DNA from: Priestia aryabhattai
GTDB lineage: Bacteria > Bacillota > Bacilli > Bacillales > Bacillaceae_H
Assembly: GCF_023715685.1 (NCBI RefSeq)
Contig: NZ_JAMBOQ010000002.1
Span: 310,001-374,000, forward strand
DNA: 64,000 nucleotides
Direction of reading: 5' to 3'
Shown: positions 1 to 8,825 of the stretch, piece by piece
Numbering within the stretch: the first letter of the stretch is position 1
Layout: each line of letters begins with the position of its first letter
Made by a program: the position numbers and the translations under genes
The notes under the pieces: model-generated
Told to the model about the DNA's origin: nothing
Databases searched by the model: none
Seen by the model: the letters and a program-made list of their open reading frames with translations, nothing else

Positions 1-18
1 GACCTCATTAAACCAAAA

Positions 19-63
19 AAGGGCTGTGTCATAAGTCGAACATTCGACTTACAGCACAGCTCT
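19..63 (-). terminator. Intrinsic terminator
   Basis: A long stem of about 20 bp, with the loop near position 41, is followed on the minus strand by a T6 run. It closes the minus-strand unit that ends with the small membrane protein at 102. Confidence 0.7.
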
Positions 64-101
64 TTATATTGTTGGAAACGTGGATTTAAGCATGTACACT
101 A

Positions 102-359
102 CTACGCAATAAAAAAGCTTCCTGAAATAAAAACAATGACACCAATAATCATTACTAACGTTTCGCGGTCTTTTTTTCCAGTTTTTTTATTAGCAGGCAG
201 CAGAGACTTTGAAAGAGGCTTGGCAAAAATAATGACAAGCATGCAAACAGCGGCAAAGATGCCAAGTGCCAACTGGAAATTACCTTCAATAAAGACGCAT
301 GCCATTAAAAGTACAAGACTTATTTTTAGAAAAATTTTTGATAGGTTCACTATCAACAC
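102..359 (-). CDS. Small two- or three-helix membrane protein, unknown function
   Basis: The 85-residue product is strongly hydrophobic. Helices are predicted near residues 10-25, 28-46 and 67-84, with a basic cytoplasmic stretch (about 47-66, rich in Lys) between the last two. It lies 13 bp downstream of the NAD-binding protein on the same strand and is followed by a strong terminator, so the two are probably cotranscribed. No family is recognised. Confidence 0.6.
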   Translation of the reverse strand: MLIVNLSKIFLKISLVLLMACVFIEGNFQLALGIFAAVCMLVIIFAKPLSKSLLPANKKTGKKDRETLVMIIGVIVFISGSFFIA

Positions 360-372
360 TCCTTTTGAACAC

Positions 373-987
373 TTAATACGAAAGACTTAGTGATTTTTTT
401 ATATGCACGTTGTTTTCCACGGCTTGAAGCAGAAAATGAGCGACGTCAGCACGGCTGATGTTGCGTCCGTTTTCTGGTATGCTTTCTTCTCCTATACGAT
501 AATACGTGGTTAATGGACCGCTCGTTAACCCCATTGGTCGAGCAACGGTCCAGTCAAGTCGGCTTATCTTCAAGAGCTTCACGGCTTCGTGATGATCGCG
601 AAGCACATTTTTTAAAATACGCTGAGCAAGCCAGCCCGTCATGCCTGGGATCTCTCCGTCGATTCCGGCAGAAGCCGTGTAGGCGATACGCTGAATTCCG
701 TTTTCGTTCATACATTGAATCAGCAGATTTGTCGTTTCTACTAAAAGGGTAGAATGCCCTAGATTTTCGGTTCCAAGACAAGAAATCACTGCATCACATC
801 CTCGCATGGCCTGACACACTTCATAATAATCAAGCACGTCGCCTTGTATGACGTGTACGTTCGCATGCGTTACCCTAAGCTTAGCTGGATTTCGAACAAA
901 AGCTTTTACATAATGTCCGTTTTTAATCGCTTGCTTGATCAATTCCTGTCCCGTCCTGCCACTTGCGCCAATCAAAAAAATGTTCAT
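373..987 (-). CDS. NAD(P)-binding SDR / NmrA-like protein
   Basis: The 204-residue protein starts with a Rossmann fold: strand MNIFLI is followed by G7-A-S-G10-R-T-G13, the GxxGxxG dinucleotide-binding loop. The acidic residue ending strand 2 is replaced by Arg (FVRNPAK), which favours NADP(H). This is the atypical or extended SDR group (NAD(P)H-binding, YwnB-like), whose members are reductases, epimerases or redox sensors. No Tyr-xxx-Lys pair is obvious in the usual place, so the substrate cannot be named. It is first in a two-gene minus-strand unit with the small membrane protein at 102. Confidence 0.8.
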   Translation of the reverse strand: MNIFLIGASGRTGQELIKQAIKNGHYVKAFVRNPAKLRVTHANVHVIQGDVLDYYEVCQAMRGCDAVISCLGTENLGHSTLLVETTNLLIQCMNENGIQRIAYTASAGIDGEIPGMTGWLAQRILKNVLRDHHEAVKLLKISRLDWTVARPMGLTSGPLTTYYRIGEESIPENGRNISRADVAHFLLQAVENNVHIKKSLSLSY

Positions 988-1188
988 ACGATCAACCCTT
1001 TCGTTTCAATGTAGGTAGTAAAAACGAAATTTTCTTTTACCATAACACATTTTTCTCGATTTAGCTTGTCAAAACATAAAAGCTGCTTACGAGATTCACC
1101 AAAGTAAGAGGTATCCTCTGTTCTTTTTTAAAACTTATGTCATAGACTGTCTAGAAAACAAAGAAATGTACGAACGGTTTATAAAGGT

Positions 1189-1216
1189 GTTTAATGTTAT
1201 AGAAGCGAAAGGGTAT
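1189..1216 (+). promoter_or_regulatory. Possible sigma-B-like promoter
   Basis: GTTTAA at 1189 and GGGTAT at 1211 are separated by 16 bp. Both hexamers match the sigma-B consensus, but the spacer is slightly long. It would drive the 58-residue membrane protein that starts 38 bp downstream. Confidence 0.25.
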
Positions 1217-1253
1217 TATAGGAATAAGGGACGAACAGAAGGGGCGATGCACT

Positions 1254-1430
1254 ATGAAAAAATCGGTAAGCCGAGCGCGTGTTATCATAGTACTAATAGG
1301 TTTTCCGCTCATCTTTCTCATTATGGCGCTTGTGACGGGTGAGTGGCGATATATGACTTGGACCATTCCGCCTGCGCTGATGTCATGTTGGACGGCACTC
1401 TTTGTATTAAGAAAGCAAGAAGAAAGATAA
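1254..1430 (+). CDS. Small membrane protein, unknown function
   Basis: An ATG at 1254 opens a 58-codon frame preceded by a GAAGGGG ribosome site about 8 bp upstream. The product has two predicted membrane helices (about residues 9-26 and 33-53), a basic N-terminus (KKSVSRAR) and a charged C-terminal tail (RKQEER). It lies alone between a divergent minus-strand unit and the gene at 1523, with no terminator visible before the latter. It is too short for family assignment. Confidence 0.5.
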   Translation: MKKSVSRARVIIVLIGFPLIFLIMALVTGEWRYMTWTIPPALMSCWTALFVLRKQEER

Positions 1431-1522
1431 CAGGAAATTTGAACTATTGCATCGAATTTATAGAAAAAGTATAAAATGATAGAAAGCTATAGTAAGAAAA
1501 TTTAATGAAGGACGGTGTGAAG

Positions 1523-3010
1523 ATGAACGGACAACAGTTATTGTATGGGTTGCTTACGTCTAAAGGCGATATCCTAAGAGCTGCTTATGTGTTATGTGAC
1601 CACCGCATTTATACGGAAATGTCAGCGCAGTATCAGCAAACGGAGCATACGGATTTTCAAGCATCATTGATAGAAGAAATGAAATTGCTTGAAAAACAGC
1701 CTGAAGTAGACATGCATCTGCATATTTTGCTTGAAATGGCGAAGTTTTTTGAACTTCCTCTTTCTCATGCTACAACAAATGGCGAGCTGTACGAGTTAAG
1801 CGATAACATTGGAAATTTGCTTGTATCTAAATACAATGAGCTGTTTTCAATTGCACGCTGTCATACGTTAGAAGACGTAATGCGCCATCAAATCCGACTG
1901 TTCTTTCATCTAATTGATTCGCAATACATGATTGCTACAAATCGTCAGCAAGCTGTGTTTCAGCAGCAGCTGATGAATTGGATTGAACAGCTCCCCCCCA
2001 TGTATCAGGAAAGAATGATTGATGCATTAGGAGAATATCAGCAGGAAGCACTTGTGAAACTGCTGCAAAAAAAAGGGACAATCGAGCTATACAAACAGCT
2101 TCCTCCGCACGCATACCCTGCTATTTCAGGCCTTATGGCAATCGTAATGAGTATCTTTATTCCCGTAAATTATCCGCCAGCACGGCTATTTAGTATGAAT
2201 GCGCCGCTGTTTTTAATGGCAAGCTTTGAAAGTCATGAAATTATTGCAAAACGCAAAGAAGCTGGAACTTTTTTACCGCTGTTATTAGTAGTTGTGCAGC
2301 TGATGTGGACGTACAAGCTTGAGCATCAGGATGAGCTGTTGAATTATCAGTCTCTGCTGATCAAATGGTCATCTGTACACACAGCGTATCAAGATTATAT
2401 GAAAAAGAAAGAGCAGTCACTGTTTGACCGTGAACGGTTAGACAACTTTATTTATAAAACAGAGCAGTATGTTAAGCAGCTCCACGCTACGGAGAAAAAG
2501 ACGGTGAAGCAAATTGAAACGCTCAAAACAGCCATTCGCCATCAGCTTGATGAAATGGAGCTCACATCGTTAAACGGAGGGCTTGTGCTTCAAAAAATGA
2601 TTGAAGAGCATGAATCATTAAAACAAGATGTAGAAGAACTGCAGCGCAAGCTTTCGATTAAAGGTGACTTCTTCTCCAAAGTAAGGCTGACGTTCCGTTC
2701 TGCAGAACGAGCCGTCAAAAGCAAGGTGAAAGAAGTAGAGCGTAAAAAAGTGCTTATGCAAATGACGGACTTTATTTTAGCAAATCGCTTGCCCGTATGC
2801 GTAGATATTCAAAATGAAATTTATGATTATCAAGACGAGCTGACAACGACCATTTTTCAAATTAATCAGCAGGTCGAGCTGCTTGAAGAAACGAAACAAA
2901 GCCGCCAGCTAGCTGATGCAAAAGTACGCCGCTATGATCAAGAAATAAAGCGATTTGAACGAAATTACTATGGCTTAAAAGAAGGAACCATTGAAGAGGT
3001 GGCACAGTGA
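1523..3010 (+). CDS. Coiled-coil protein with central membrane segment, unknown
   Basis: The 495-residue protein starts at ATG 1523, preceded by AAGGACGG; an in-frame ATG 18 bp earlier has no ribosome site. The N-terminal half is helical and soluble. Hydrophobic stretches near residues 200-235 and 250-265 may be membrane-associated. Residues about 290-400 and 440-485 are heptad-rich, charged coiled coil. No catalytic motif is visible. Its stop codon directly abuts a dispersed structured repeat that may provide its 3' end. The function is unknown. Confidence 0.7.
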   Translation: MNGQQLLYGLLTSKGDILRAAYVLCDHRIYTEMSAQYQQTEHTDFQASLIEEMKLLEKQPEVDMHLHILLEMAKFFELPLSHATTNGELYELSDNIGNLLVSKYNELFSIARCHTLEDVMRHQIRLFFHLIDSQYMIATNRQQAVFQQQLMNWIEQLPPMYQERMIDALGEYQQEALVKLLQKKGTIELYKQLPPHAYPAISGLMAIVMSIFIPVNYPPARLFSMNAPLFLMASFESHEIIAKRKEAGTFLPLLLVVVQLMWTYKLEHQDELLNYQSLLIKWSSVHTAYQDYMKKKEQSLFDRERLDNFIYKTEQYVKQLHATEKKTVKQIETLKTAIRHQLDEMELTSLNGGLVLQKMIEEHESLKQDVEELQRKLSIKGDFFSKVRLTFRSAERAVKSKVKEVERKKVLMQMTDFILANRLPVCVDIQNEIYDYQDELTTTIFQINQQVELLEETKQSRQLADAKVRRYDQEIKRFERNYYGLKEGTIEEVAQ

Positions 3011-3351
3011 GGCTGGGACAAAAATATTTTAGTTGAAGGAAGATCTGAACGAGTTTGATTCTTGATTGAGAATCCAACTCGTTCGGATTTTTTCATTGGT
3101 ATGGTGAACGTAGGTTTCATGTATGTAGTGGCTTCTAGCTGTTGATTGGAGGGCAAGGCGGAGACTCCTGCGGGAAAAGCGGAATAGGTGAGACCCTGCA
3201 GGAGCGTAAGCGACGAGGAGGCTCATCGGCCGCCCGCGGAAAGCGAAGTCTTGCACGGAAATCAACAGCGGTGTTAAAAGTAATCCATACTAGCTCATGT
3301 ATCCCATTTGTTCGTCTTTAGATGGGATTGATTTAATTATGTCTCAATCTC
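3009..3351 (+). repeat. Structured intergenic repeat, copy 1
   Basis: The 343-bp element begins GAGGCTGGGACA, with its first two bases inside the TGA stop of the upstream gene. It ends TGTCTCAATCTC, whose reverse complement matches the left end at 9 of 12 positions. It contains a hairpin (about 3050-3088, CGAACGAG arm), a CTCCTGCGGG hairpin arm near 3166 pairing with the GCAGGAG at about 3198, and the Bacillaceae motif GCGAAGTCTTGCACGGAAAT. Further copies are at 30931 and 59154. Open frames inside it look spurious. Confidence 0.85.
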
Positions 3352-4084
3352 ATTCTCTGTCTGTAGGAGCGGACAGCTGATCTGTATACTCATCTACATA
3401 GAGCATGCCGTTTGTTGACACAACTGCATACAGTACTTGGTTCAACTGAAGCTGACGATTTGAAAGCTCAAGGTTAATCCACTGTTCGGTATATTGAGAC
3501 GTTAAATTTTTACGAATGATTTCTCCGTCCATGATGAGTTCTACCGGTAAATTCATTTCTTTGAACGGCTTAGACAAAACGTCCTGTTTGGCAATGTTTT
3601 GATAAGCTGTTTTTTTTAATACCGACAGTTTTCCGCTTACTTCTAAAACGGCAAATTCTACTTCAGCAATGTTGAACGTCCCTAGTTCTCGTAGATGCTG
3701 ATTCAAGTCATCAATAGAATATTTGACTTTTTTCATATTTGCTTCAAGAAGCTTTCCTTTTTCTATAATAACCGTCGGGCGCCCTGTAATCCATTTTCGT
3801 AAGCGTCTGCTTTTTAGAGCTGTTGATGCTAAAAGAAAATGAGTGGCCACAAGAAAAGCAAACGAAGCAAACATCGGCAGAAATTTTAATTTTAAATCAA
3901 ATCCCATATTTGCGATAAACGACCCAATAATAATGGACATTGCAAACGTAAAATGATTATTATGCGTGTTAATTTGTTTTCCGATCAGAAAAGTTGTAAT
4001 ACTTAAGATAATAAAAGAAACAAAGGTTCTAAGAAGAGACGTGAGAATGTCTTCCATAGCTTGTGATGTCACCTGCTTTCTCAT
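3350..4084 (-). CDS. DUF421 (YetF-like) membrane protein
   Basis: The 244-residue protein has three N-terminal membrane helices (about residues 15-35, 45-62 and 66-88) followed by a soluble domain containing the family pattern GRPTVIIEKGKL, then the Asp-Leu region SIDDLNQHLRE and an E-V-E-F-A strand. This is the YetF/YrbG/DUF421 family found in several copies in Bacillus. No biochemical activity is established, although some members affect spore or envelope properties. Its 3' end overlaps the last bases of repeat copy 1. Confidence 0.85.
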   Translation of the reverse strand: MRKQVTSQAMEDILTSLLRTFVSFIILSITTFLIGKQINTHNNHFTFAMSIIIGSFIANMGFDLKLKFLPMFASFAFLVATHFLLASTALKSRRLRKWITGRPTVIIEKGKLLEANMKKVKYSIDDLNQHLRELGTFNIAEVEFAVLEVSGKLSVLKKTAYQNIAKQDVLSKPFKEMNLPVELIMDGEIIRKNLTSQYTEQWINLELSNRQLQLNQVLYAVVSTNGMLYVDEYTDQLSAPTDRE

Positions 4085-4253
4085 AAATAGAAAGAGTATC
4101 TATCTCTATAGCGTTATCCATTTAAAGGATCGTTATACAAGAAAAAACATCAAGAAGAAGTGTGGATAATGCGTTCACATTCGGCTGCTTAAAAAGGGGT
4201 AGAAAGGCTGTAGGTAAGGGGTAGAAGCAAACAAAAAGAATGTGCAAATTCCT

Positions 4254-4282
4254 TTGAAATTTTTTGGAGGATTTGTTACAAT
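4254..4282 (+). promoter_or_regulatory. Sigma-A promoter of cspB
   Basis: TTGAAA (4254-4259) and TACAAT (4277-4282) are separated by exactly 17 bp. Transcription would start near 4289, about 110 bp before the cspB start codon. Confidence 0.7.
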
Positions 4283-4288
4283 AAAGGT

Positions 4289-4597
<309 letters not shown>

Positions 4598-4666
4598 TTT
4601 TTTTTATAAAGTGAAACATCGATCAGTGGAACGTTTCGCCGGTCGTTCGTTAAACTAAATTGGGAG

Positions 4667-4698
4667 AAGGCCCCTTTTATAAAAGGGGTCTTTTCTTG
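4667..4698 (+). terminator. Terminator of cspB
   Basis: CCCCTTTT and AAAAGGGG arms around an AT loop are followed by TCTTTTC. Confidence 0.8.
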
Positions 4699-4840
4699 TT
4701 CGCTTTTTACACCTTGTTGACGATTTCTTTGATTTTGTAGAAGTATTCAAATATGAAAAAAACTAGTCACGCAGTATAAAAAAAGCGTATAATGAAATGA
4801 TGAAAATAGGAATTGTAGAGCAGAAAGGATTTTAAAACGT

Positions 4841-6418
4841 ATGAGCAACCAACTTCAAGAAACGATGGTCGATTCGCGTCGTACATTCGCCATTATTTCT
4901 CACCCGGATGCCGGGAAAACAACGTTAACAGAAAAAATGCTGTTACTTGGCGGAATGATTCGTTCAGCCGGAACGGTGAAAGGAAAAAAATCAGGCAAGT
5001 TTGCTACATCTGACTGGATGGAAATCGAAAAACAACGTGGAATTTCGGTTACGTCGAGTGTTATGCAGTTTGAGTATAAAGATCACTTTATTAACATCTT
5101 GGATACACCAGGACATGAAGACTTCAGTGAAGATACGTATCGTACCTTAACGGCTGTAGATAGTGCGGTCATGGTTATTGATGGAACAAAAGGGATTGAA
5201 GCACAAACGCTTAAGCTTTTTAAAGTTTGTCGTATGCGCGGTATTCCCATCCTAACGTTTATCAATAAATTAGACCGTGAAGGAAAAGAGCCGCTTGAGC
5301 TGCTTGAAGAAATTGAAGATGTACTTGGTATTGAATCATACCCTGTAACGTGGCCAATTGGCATGGGGAAACGATTCCAAGGAACGTATGACCGTTTTTC
5401 AAAACAAATTGAAGTATATCAAGGAAACAAAGAGTCATATTTTGCAGACTTTGACGGTGAAAATATCGACGATGAAATTAAAAAACACGTCGATGAAATG
5501 TATTTACCAGGCTTAGTGGATGATTTATCTTTATTAGACGAAGCAGGTAATGATTTTTCAATTGAAAAAGTAAAGCAAGGACTATTAACACCTGTTTTCT
5601 TCGGAAGTGCGATTGCAAACTTTGGTGTACAGTCTTTCTTTAACTCATTTTTACAATTAACATCACCGCCTCAGCCTCGTGAATCAACTAATGGCACCGT
5701 TCAGCCTACGGATGAAAACTTTTCAGGTTTCATCTTTAAAATTCAAGCGAACATGAACCCAGCTCACCGCGACCGTATTGCGTTCGTACGCGTATGTTCA
5801 GGAAAATTCGAGCGTGGAATGAACGTGACGTTAGCAAGAACAAACCGTAAAATGAAGCTAGCGCAGTCTCATCAATTCTTGGCATCAAGCCGTGAAACAG
5901 TAGACACGGCGTATCCTGGAGATATCATTGGTTTATACGATTCAGGCACGTATCAAATTGGTGATACAATTGTAGGAGAAGGAAAAGTATTCGAATTTGA
6001 TGCTCTTCCAAAGTTCCCCCCTGAACTATTTGTAAAAGTTCGTGCGAAAAATGCAATGAAATCCAAGCACTTTGAAAAAGGAATTAATCAGCTTGTACAA
6101 GAAGGAGCCGTACAGCTTTACCGTACGCCGTTCTTTGGAGATTATATTTTAGGAGCAGTTGGTGAACTTCAGTTCCAAGTGTTTGAACATCGTATGAAAG
6201 GTGAGTACAATGTAGATCTTGAATTCACGCGCATGTCTCATAACATTGCAAAATGGGTAGACAAATCAACAATTGAAGATCGCATGCTAGATTCTCGCGT
6301 GATGCTAGTAGAAGATCGTGATAAGCATTCCGTTCTTATGTTTGAAAACGATTTTGTATGGCGTTTGTTCCAGGACAAATATCCATCTGTTAAATTCCTA
6401 GATCCGTTTAATCTATAA
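4841..6418 (+). CDS. prfC: Peptide chain release factor 3
   Basis: The 525-residue translational GTPase recycles RF1 and RF2 from post-termination ribosomes. The G1 loop SHPDAGKT (residues 20-27), the G2/switch I region with RGISVTSS, the G3 loop DTPGHED and the G4 motif NKLD are all intact. The C-terminal half carries the RF3-specific domains, with [12 protein letters not shown] near the end. Length matches the family. A -10-like TATAAT lies at 4788, and two hairpins follow the gene. RF3 is patchily distributed among Bacillaceae. Confidence 0.95.
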   Translation: MSNQLQETMVDSRRTFAIISHPDAGKTTLTEKMLLLGGMIRSAGTVKGKKSGKFATSDWMEIEKQRGISVTSSVMQFEYKDHFINILDTPGHEDFSEDTYRTLTAVDSAVMVIDGTKGIEAQTLKLFKVCRMRGIPILTFINKLDREGKEPLELLEEIEDVLGIESYPVTWPIGMGKRFQGTYDRFSKQIEVYQGNKESYFADFDGENIDDEIKKHVDEMYLPGLVDDLSLLDEAGNDFSIEKVKQGLLTPVFFGSAIANFGVQSFFNSFLQLTSPPQPRESTNGTVQPTDENFSGFIFKIQANMNPAHRDRIAFVRVCSGKFERGMNVTLARTNRKMKLAQSHQFLASSRETVDTAYPGDIIGLYDSGTYQIGDTIVGEGKVFEFDALPKFPPELFVKVRAKNAMKSKHFEKGINQLVQEGAVQLYRTPFFGDYILGAVGELQFQVFEHRMKGEYNVDLEFTRMSHNIAKWVDKSTIEDRMLDSRVMLVEDRDKHSVLMFENDFVWRLFQDKYPSVKFLDPFNL

Positions 6419-6424
6419 AAGAGT

Positions 6425-6479
6425 ATAAAAAAGGAAAACGATACATACTACTTTCATAAGTAGACAGTCGATTTTCCTC
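6425..6479 (-). terminator. Terminator of the SMR/TetR unit
   Basis: On the minus strand a long stem beginning GGAAAATCGACTG and ending CGTTTTCC is followed by T6. Confidence 0.65.
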
Positions 6480-6488
6480 CTTTGCTTA

Positions 6489-6517
6489 AGAGTCAGTATT
6501 TACTGGCTCTTTTTTTA
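6489..6517 (+). terminator. Terminator of prfC
   Basis: GAGTCAGT and ACTGGCTC arms are followed by T7 on the plus strand. Confidence 0.75.
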
Positions 6518-6841
6518 GTGAGCCACTGATTTTAAATTTAAAAGAATGACTCCTGCAATGATTAATACGATGCCAAATACCATCGTAAGACTGCCGCTTT
6601 CTTTCCAAATGACTACACCAATCACAGCTGTCACAGCAGTTCCTACGCCAGACCAAATGGCATACGCAACGCTGAGTGGAATGTGCTGAAGCGATGTGGA
6701 AAGCGCATAGAAAGCAAGACCAAATCCTAATAAAACACCAAGACTAGGCCAAAATTTTGTAAATCCGTTTGATGCTTTTAACATAGATGTACCAAATAAT
6801 TCTGAACCAATTGCAATCGCTAAAAATAAATAGGCTTTCAT
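6515..6841 (-). CDS. Small multidrug resistance (SMR) efflux protein
   Basis: The 108-residue inner-membrane protein has four helices and the SMR signature. The essential membrane Glu-14 (GSELFGT) binds cations or protons, and WSGVGTA and GIVLIIAGVILLN follow. SMR proteins work as dimers, exchanging protons for quaternary ammonium compounds, guanidinium or other cations; the substrate cannot be read from sequence. The start at 6841 overlaps the stop of the upstream TetR gene by ATGA, implying translational coupling. A single SMR protein suggests a homodimer. Confidence 0.9.
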   Translation of the reverse strand: MKAYLFLAIAIGSELFGTSMLKASNGFTKFWPSLGVLLGFGLAFYALSTSLQHIPLSVAYAIWSGVGTAVTAVIGVVIWKESGSLTMVFGIVLIIAGVILLNLKSVAH

Positions 6842-7371
6842 CGAAAACCCTCCTCTGTTAATTTGCGAAGTTGTTGTTGAATCTGTTTTTGCATGTCTGG
6901 ATCCACGGGTGCGAGCCCAAACATTTGACTGAACCATAATCCGTCAGCTGCTAAGCGCACAATGGTAGCGAGGACTGGATCAATGTCATCTTGTTCAATA
7001 TGCTGCTGCCACTTTTCGTAGTGTTTTTGAAAGTGCTGTAGGAGTTCAGGATTGGTTGCAATACCTGCAAGTAACCCCGCGCTCATCACTTGTTCACGCT
7101 GCAGATCATGAAGCGTCTCAGCGAGATAAGCCCGGCTCCATTTGCCAGGAGCATCGTCATGTTCAATTTGTACGTTTAGTCCGTCATCATATTGTTTTGT
7201 GACTGAATACAGCATTTGTTTAATCAATTCATCTTTTGAAGAGAAGTGATACAACAAACCGCCTTTACTGACACCGGCTTCTTTTGCTACTTTTTCAAGC
7301 GTTAAATTTCCAACGCCGTCACGCTGTACAACCTGCGTAGCTGCAAGCAATATATCATCAAATGTAGACAC
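6838..7371 (-). CDS. TetR-family repressor of the SMR pump
   Basis: The 177-residue regulator has an N-terminal helix-turn-helix (about residues 22-46, LTLEKVAKEAGVSKGGLLYHF) and a divergent ligand-binding C-terminus. It is first in a two-gene operon with the SMR transporter. A perfect inverted repeat, ACCGTC-TG-GACGGT, lies between the -35 and -10 hexamers of its own promoter, so it probably represses both genes until the pump substrate binds. This regulation is inferred. Confidence 0.9.
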   Translation of the reverse strand: MSTFDDILLAATQVVQRDGVGNLTLEKVAKEAGVSKGGLLYHFSSKDELIKQMLYSVTKQYDDGLNVQIEHDDAPGKWSRAYLAETLHDLQREQVMSAGLLAGIATNPELLQHFQKHYEKWQQHIEQDDIDPVLATIVRLAADGLWFSQMFGLAPVDPDMQKQIQQQLRKLTEEGFR

Positions 7372-7404
7372 ATGAATTTCCTCCTTTTTGATTTTCCCTA
7401 GAAT

Positions 7405-7434
7405 ACTTTACCGTCTGGACGGTTTGTTTGGCAA
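7405..7434 (-). promoter_or_regulatory. Promoter and operator of the TetR/SMR operon
   Basis: On the minus strand TTGCCA (7429-7434) and TAAAGT (7405-7410) are spaced 18 bp. The perfect palindrome ACCGTCTGGACGGT (7410-7423) fills most of the spacer. Binding there would block RNA polymerase, the classic TetR autorepression layout. Confidence 0.65.
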
Positions 7435-7598
7435 TACTTTTATTTCGAATTTCAAAAAAAATTTTTGCGCACACTAAAATATAAAGTATAAAAACAAGAA
7501 TAAACGATTAAATAAAGGGTTTATCCTTTTACTATATGAAGAAAAAGAAAAAATAAAGCCTGGGTATTGAAAGATAAAAGAAAGGTGTGAAGAAACAG

Positions 7599-8174
7599 AT
7601 GAGGGATGTGTATCAAAGTTTTCAAGAGCTATCTCAGTGCGAACGAGCGGGAATTGATTACGAAATAGAATGTGTCATTCGCCGGAGGGAAATTGTCGTG
7701 CTTGCTATTCACGGAGGAACGATGGAAATTGGAACAGAAGAAGTAGCGGAAAAAATAGCAGAAAAGCTGAACGCAACGGTGTACGTATTTAAAACGCTGA
7801 AAACAGAAAATCCGTTTGAATTACATGTTACGTCTGCAAACTACGATGAAGAAATGGCGCGTCATCTCGTTAAAAAATCAGCGGTCACGCTCTCTCTTCA
7901 CGGTGCCTATAGCGACGCCTGCACGACTTATATCGGAGGAAGAGACGAAGAGTTAGAAAAAGCGGCGCGTCAAGCACTCTCAGGTTTTCCGATCAGTGAA
8001 ACGCCCGTACATTTAAAAGGCGTTTCACCTCGAAATATCGCCAACAGCAATCAGCGCCACAAAGGGCTGCAACTTGAAATAACCACTCCTCAATATGAAC
8101 AATTATTACAAAATAATCAGTTGTTTAACGAGTATGTGAATGCGGTAGTATCGGCTGTGGAATCAGTGATGTAA
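7599..8174 (+). CDS. Poly-gamma-glutamate hydrolase family protein
   Basis: The 191-residue protein resembles the PghP/DUF867 family, zinc enzymes of phage origin that cleave the poly-gamma-glutamate capsule. Family features visible are AIHGGTMEIGTEE near residue 37, SLHGAY near residue 98 and a final LEIT strand. The His of HGG, the acidic residues and the SLHG His are candidate zinc ligands. ATG 7599 is chosen; a GTG 12 bp upstream is possible. The last 50 bp overlap the convergent HAD phosphatase gene. Confidence 0.7.
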   Translation: MRDVYQSFQELSQCERAGIDYEIECVIRRREIVVLAIHGGTMEIGTEEVAEKIAEKLNATVYVFKTLKTENPFELHVTSANYDEEMARHLVKKSAVTLSLHGAYSDACTTYIGGRDEELEKAARQALSGFPISETPVHLKGVSPRNIANSNQRHKGLQLEITTPQYEQLLQNNQLFNEYVNAVVSAVESVM

Positions 8175-8679
8175 AGATAAATTCAACAGCTTCCTGTATA
8201 TTGGATGCAATAAAGGCTGTTTGTACATCAGCCCATTTTTCTCGTTCATTTAACGTGTCGTGCCCAGCGCCTGTTAACACTAAAATACACTGAGCTCCTG
8301 CTGCACTAGCTGCTACGAGGTCTTTCCAGTGGTCGCCAATTAAGATACAGTTGGCTAAATTTAAGCTGTGCTCCGCGGCTGCTTTTAACAGCATGTCAGG
8401 CTTAGGTTTGCGGCATGAACATCCGTCCGAATCTTCATGAGGACAAAGGTAAACATCATCAAACCCAAACGCTAAAAGCTCAGAGATAAACTGTGATTTC
8501 TTTACCTTTCCTTTTGCAATATCGGGCTGATTTGTAAAGGAAAACAGCGGAATGTTTTGTTTCTTTATTTCTCTAATCGCTTGCTTTGCTTGGGGAAATA
8601 GCTGGAAATCTCCTGGATATTCAATTTTATTACTACCGCCAATCGTTCCATCTCGGTCTAAAAATATCGCTTCAATCAT
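8125..8679 (-). CDS. HAD-IIIA phosphatase (GmhB/histidinol-phosphatase-like)
   Basis: The 184-residue protein has HAD motif I (FLDRDGT, with both Asp), motif II (SFTNQP) and motif IV (GDHWKDL). It also has the zinc-binding insert CPHEDSDGCSCRKPKP found in GmhB-type sugar bisphosphate phosphatases. It dephosphorylates a small phosphorylated substrate, not identifiable here, and no heptose or histidine genes are adjacent. ATG 8679 follows AGAGGTGG; upstream in-frame ATGs lack a ribosome site. Its 3' end overlaps the convergent gene by 50 bp. Confidence 0.85.
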   Translation of the reverse strand: MIEAIFLDRDGTIGGSNKIEYPGDFQLFPQAKQAIREIKKQNIPLFSFTNQPDIAKGKVKKSQFISELLAFGFDDVYLCPHEDSDGCSCRKPKPDMLLKAAAEHSLNLANCILIGDHWKDLVAASAAGAQCILVLTGAGHDTLNEREKWADVQTAFIASNIQEAVEFIFTSLIPQPILPHSHTR

Positions 8680-8825
8680 ATAATCCACCTCTTGCTCTAT
8701 CATAATATAAAACAAGATGAATTTGGAAAAAATGTTTTTTTGAAAAAAATAAAAGAAGTATGACTGTCTTTTTACTTCTCATCATATGGATAAGTTAAAT
8801 AGAAGTGGTGAGGAGGGGAAGACAA

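Noticed and set aside
3029..3265. Open frames inside the intergenic repeats (also at 59148-59402), both beginning MISVQDFAFRG
   Set aside because: They exist because the repeat sequence is shared; they have no ribosome site, contain GC stems and differ by frame-breaking indels between copies.
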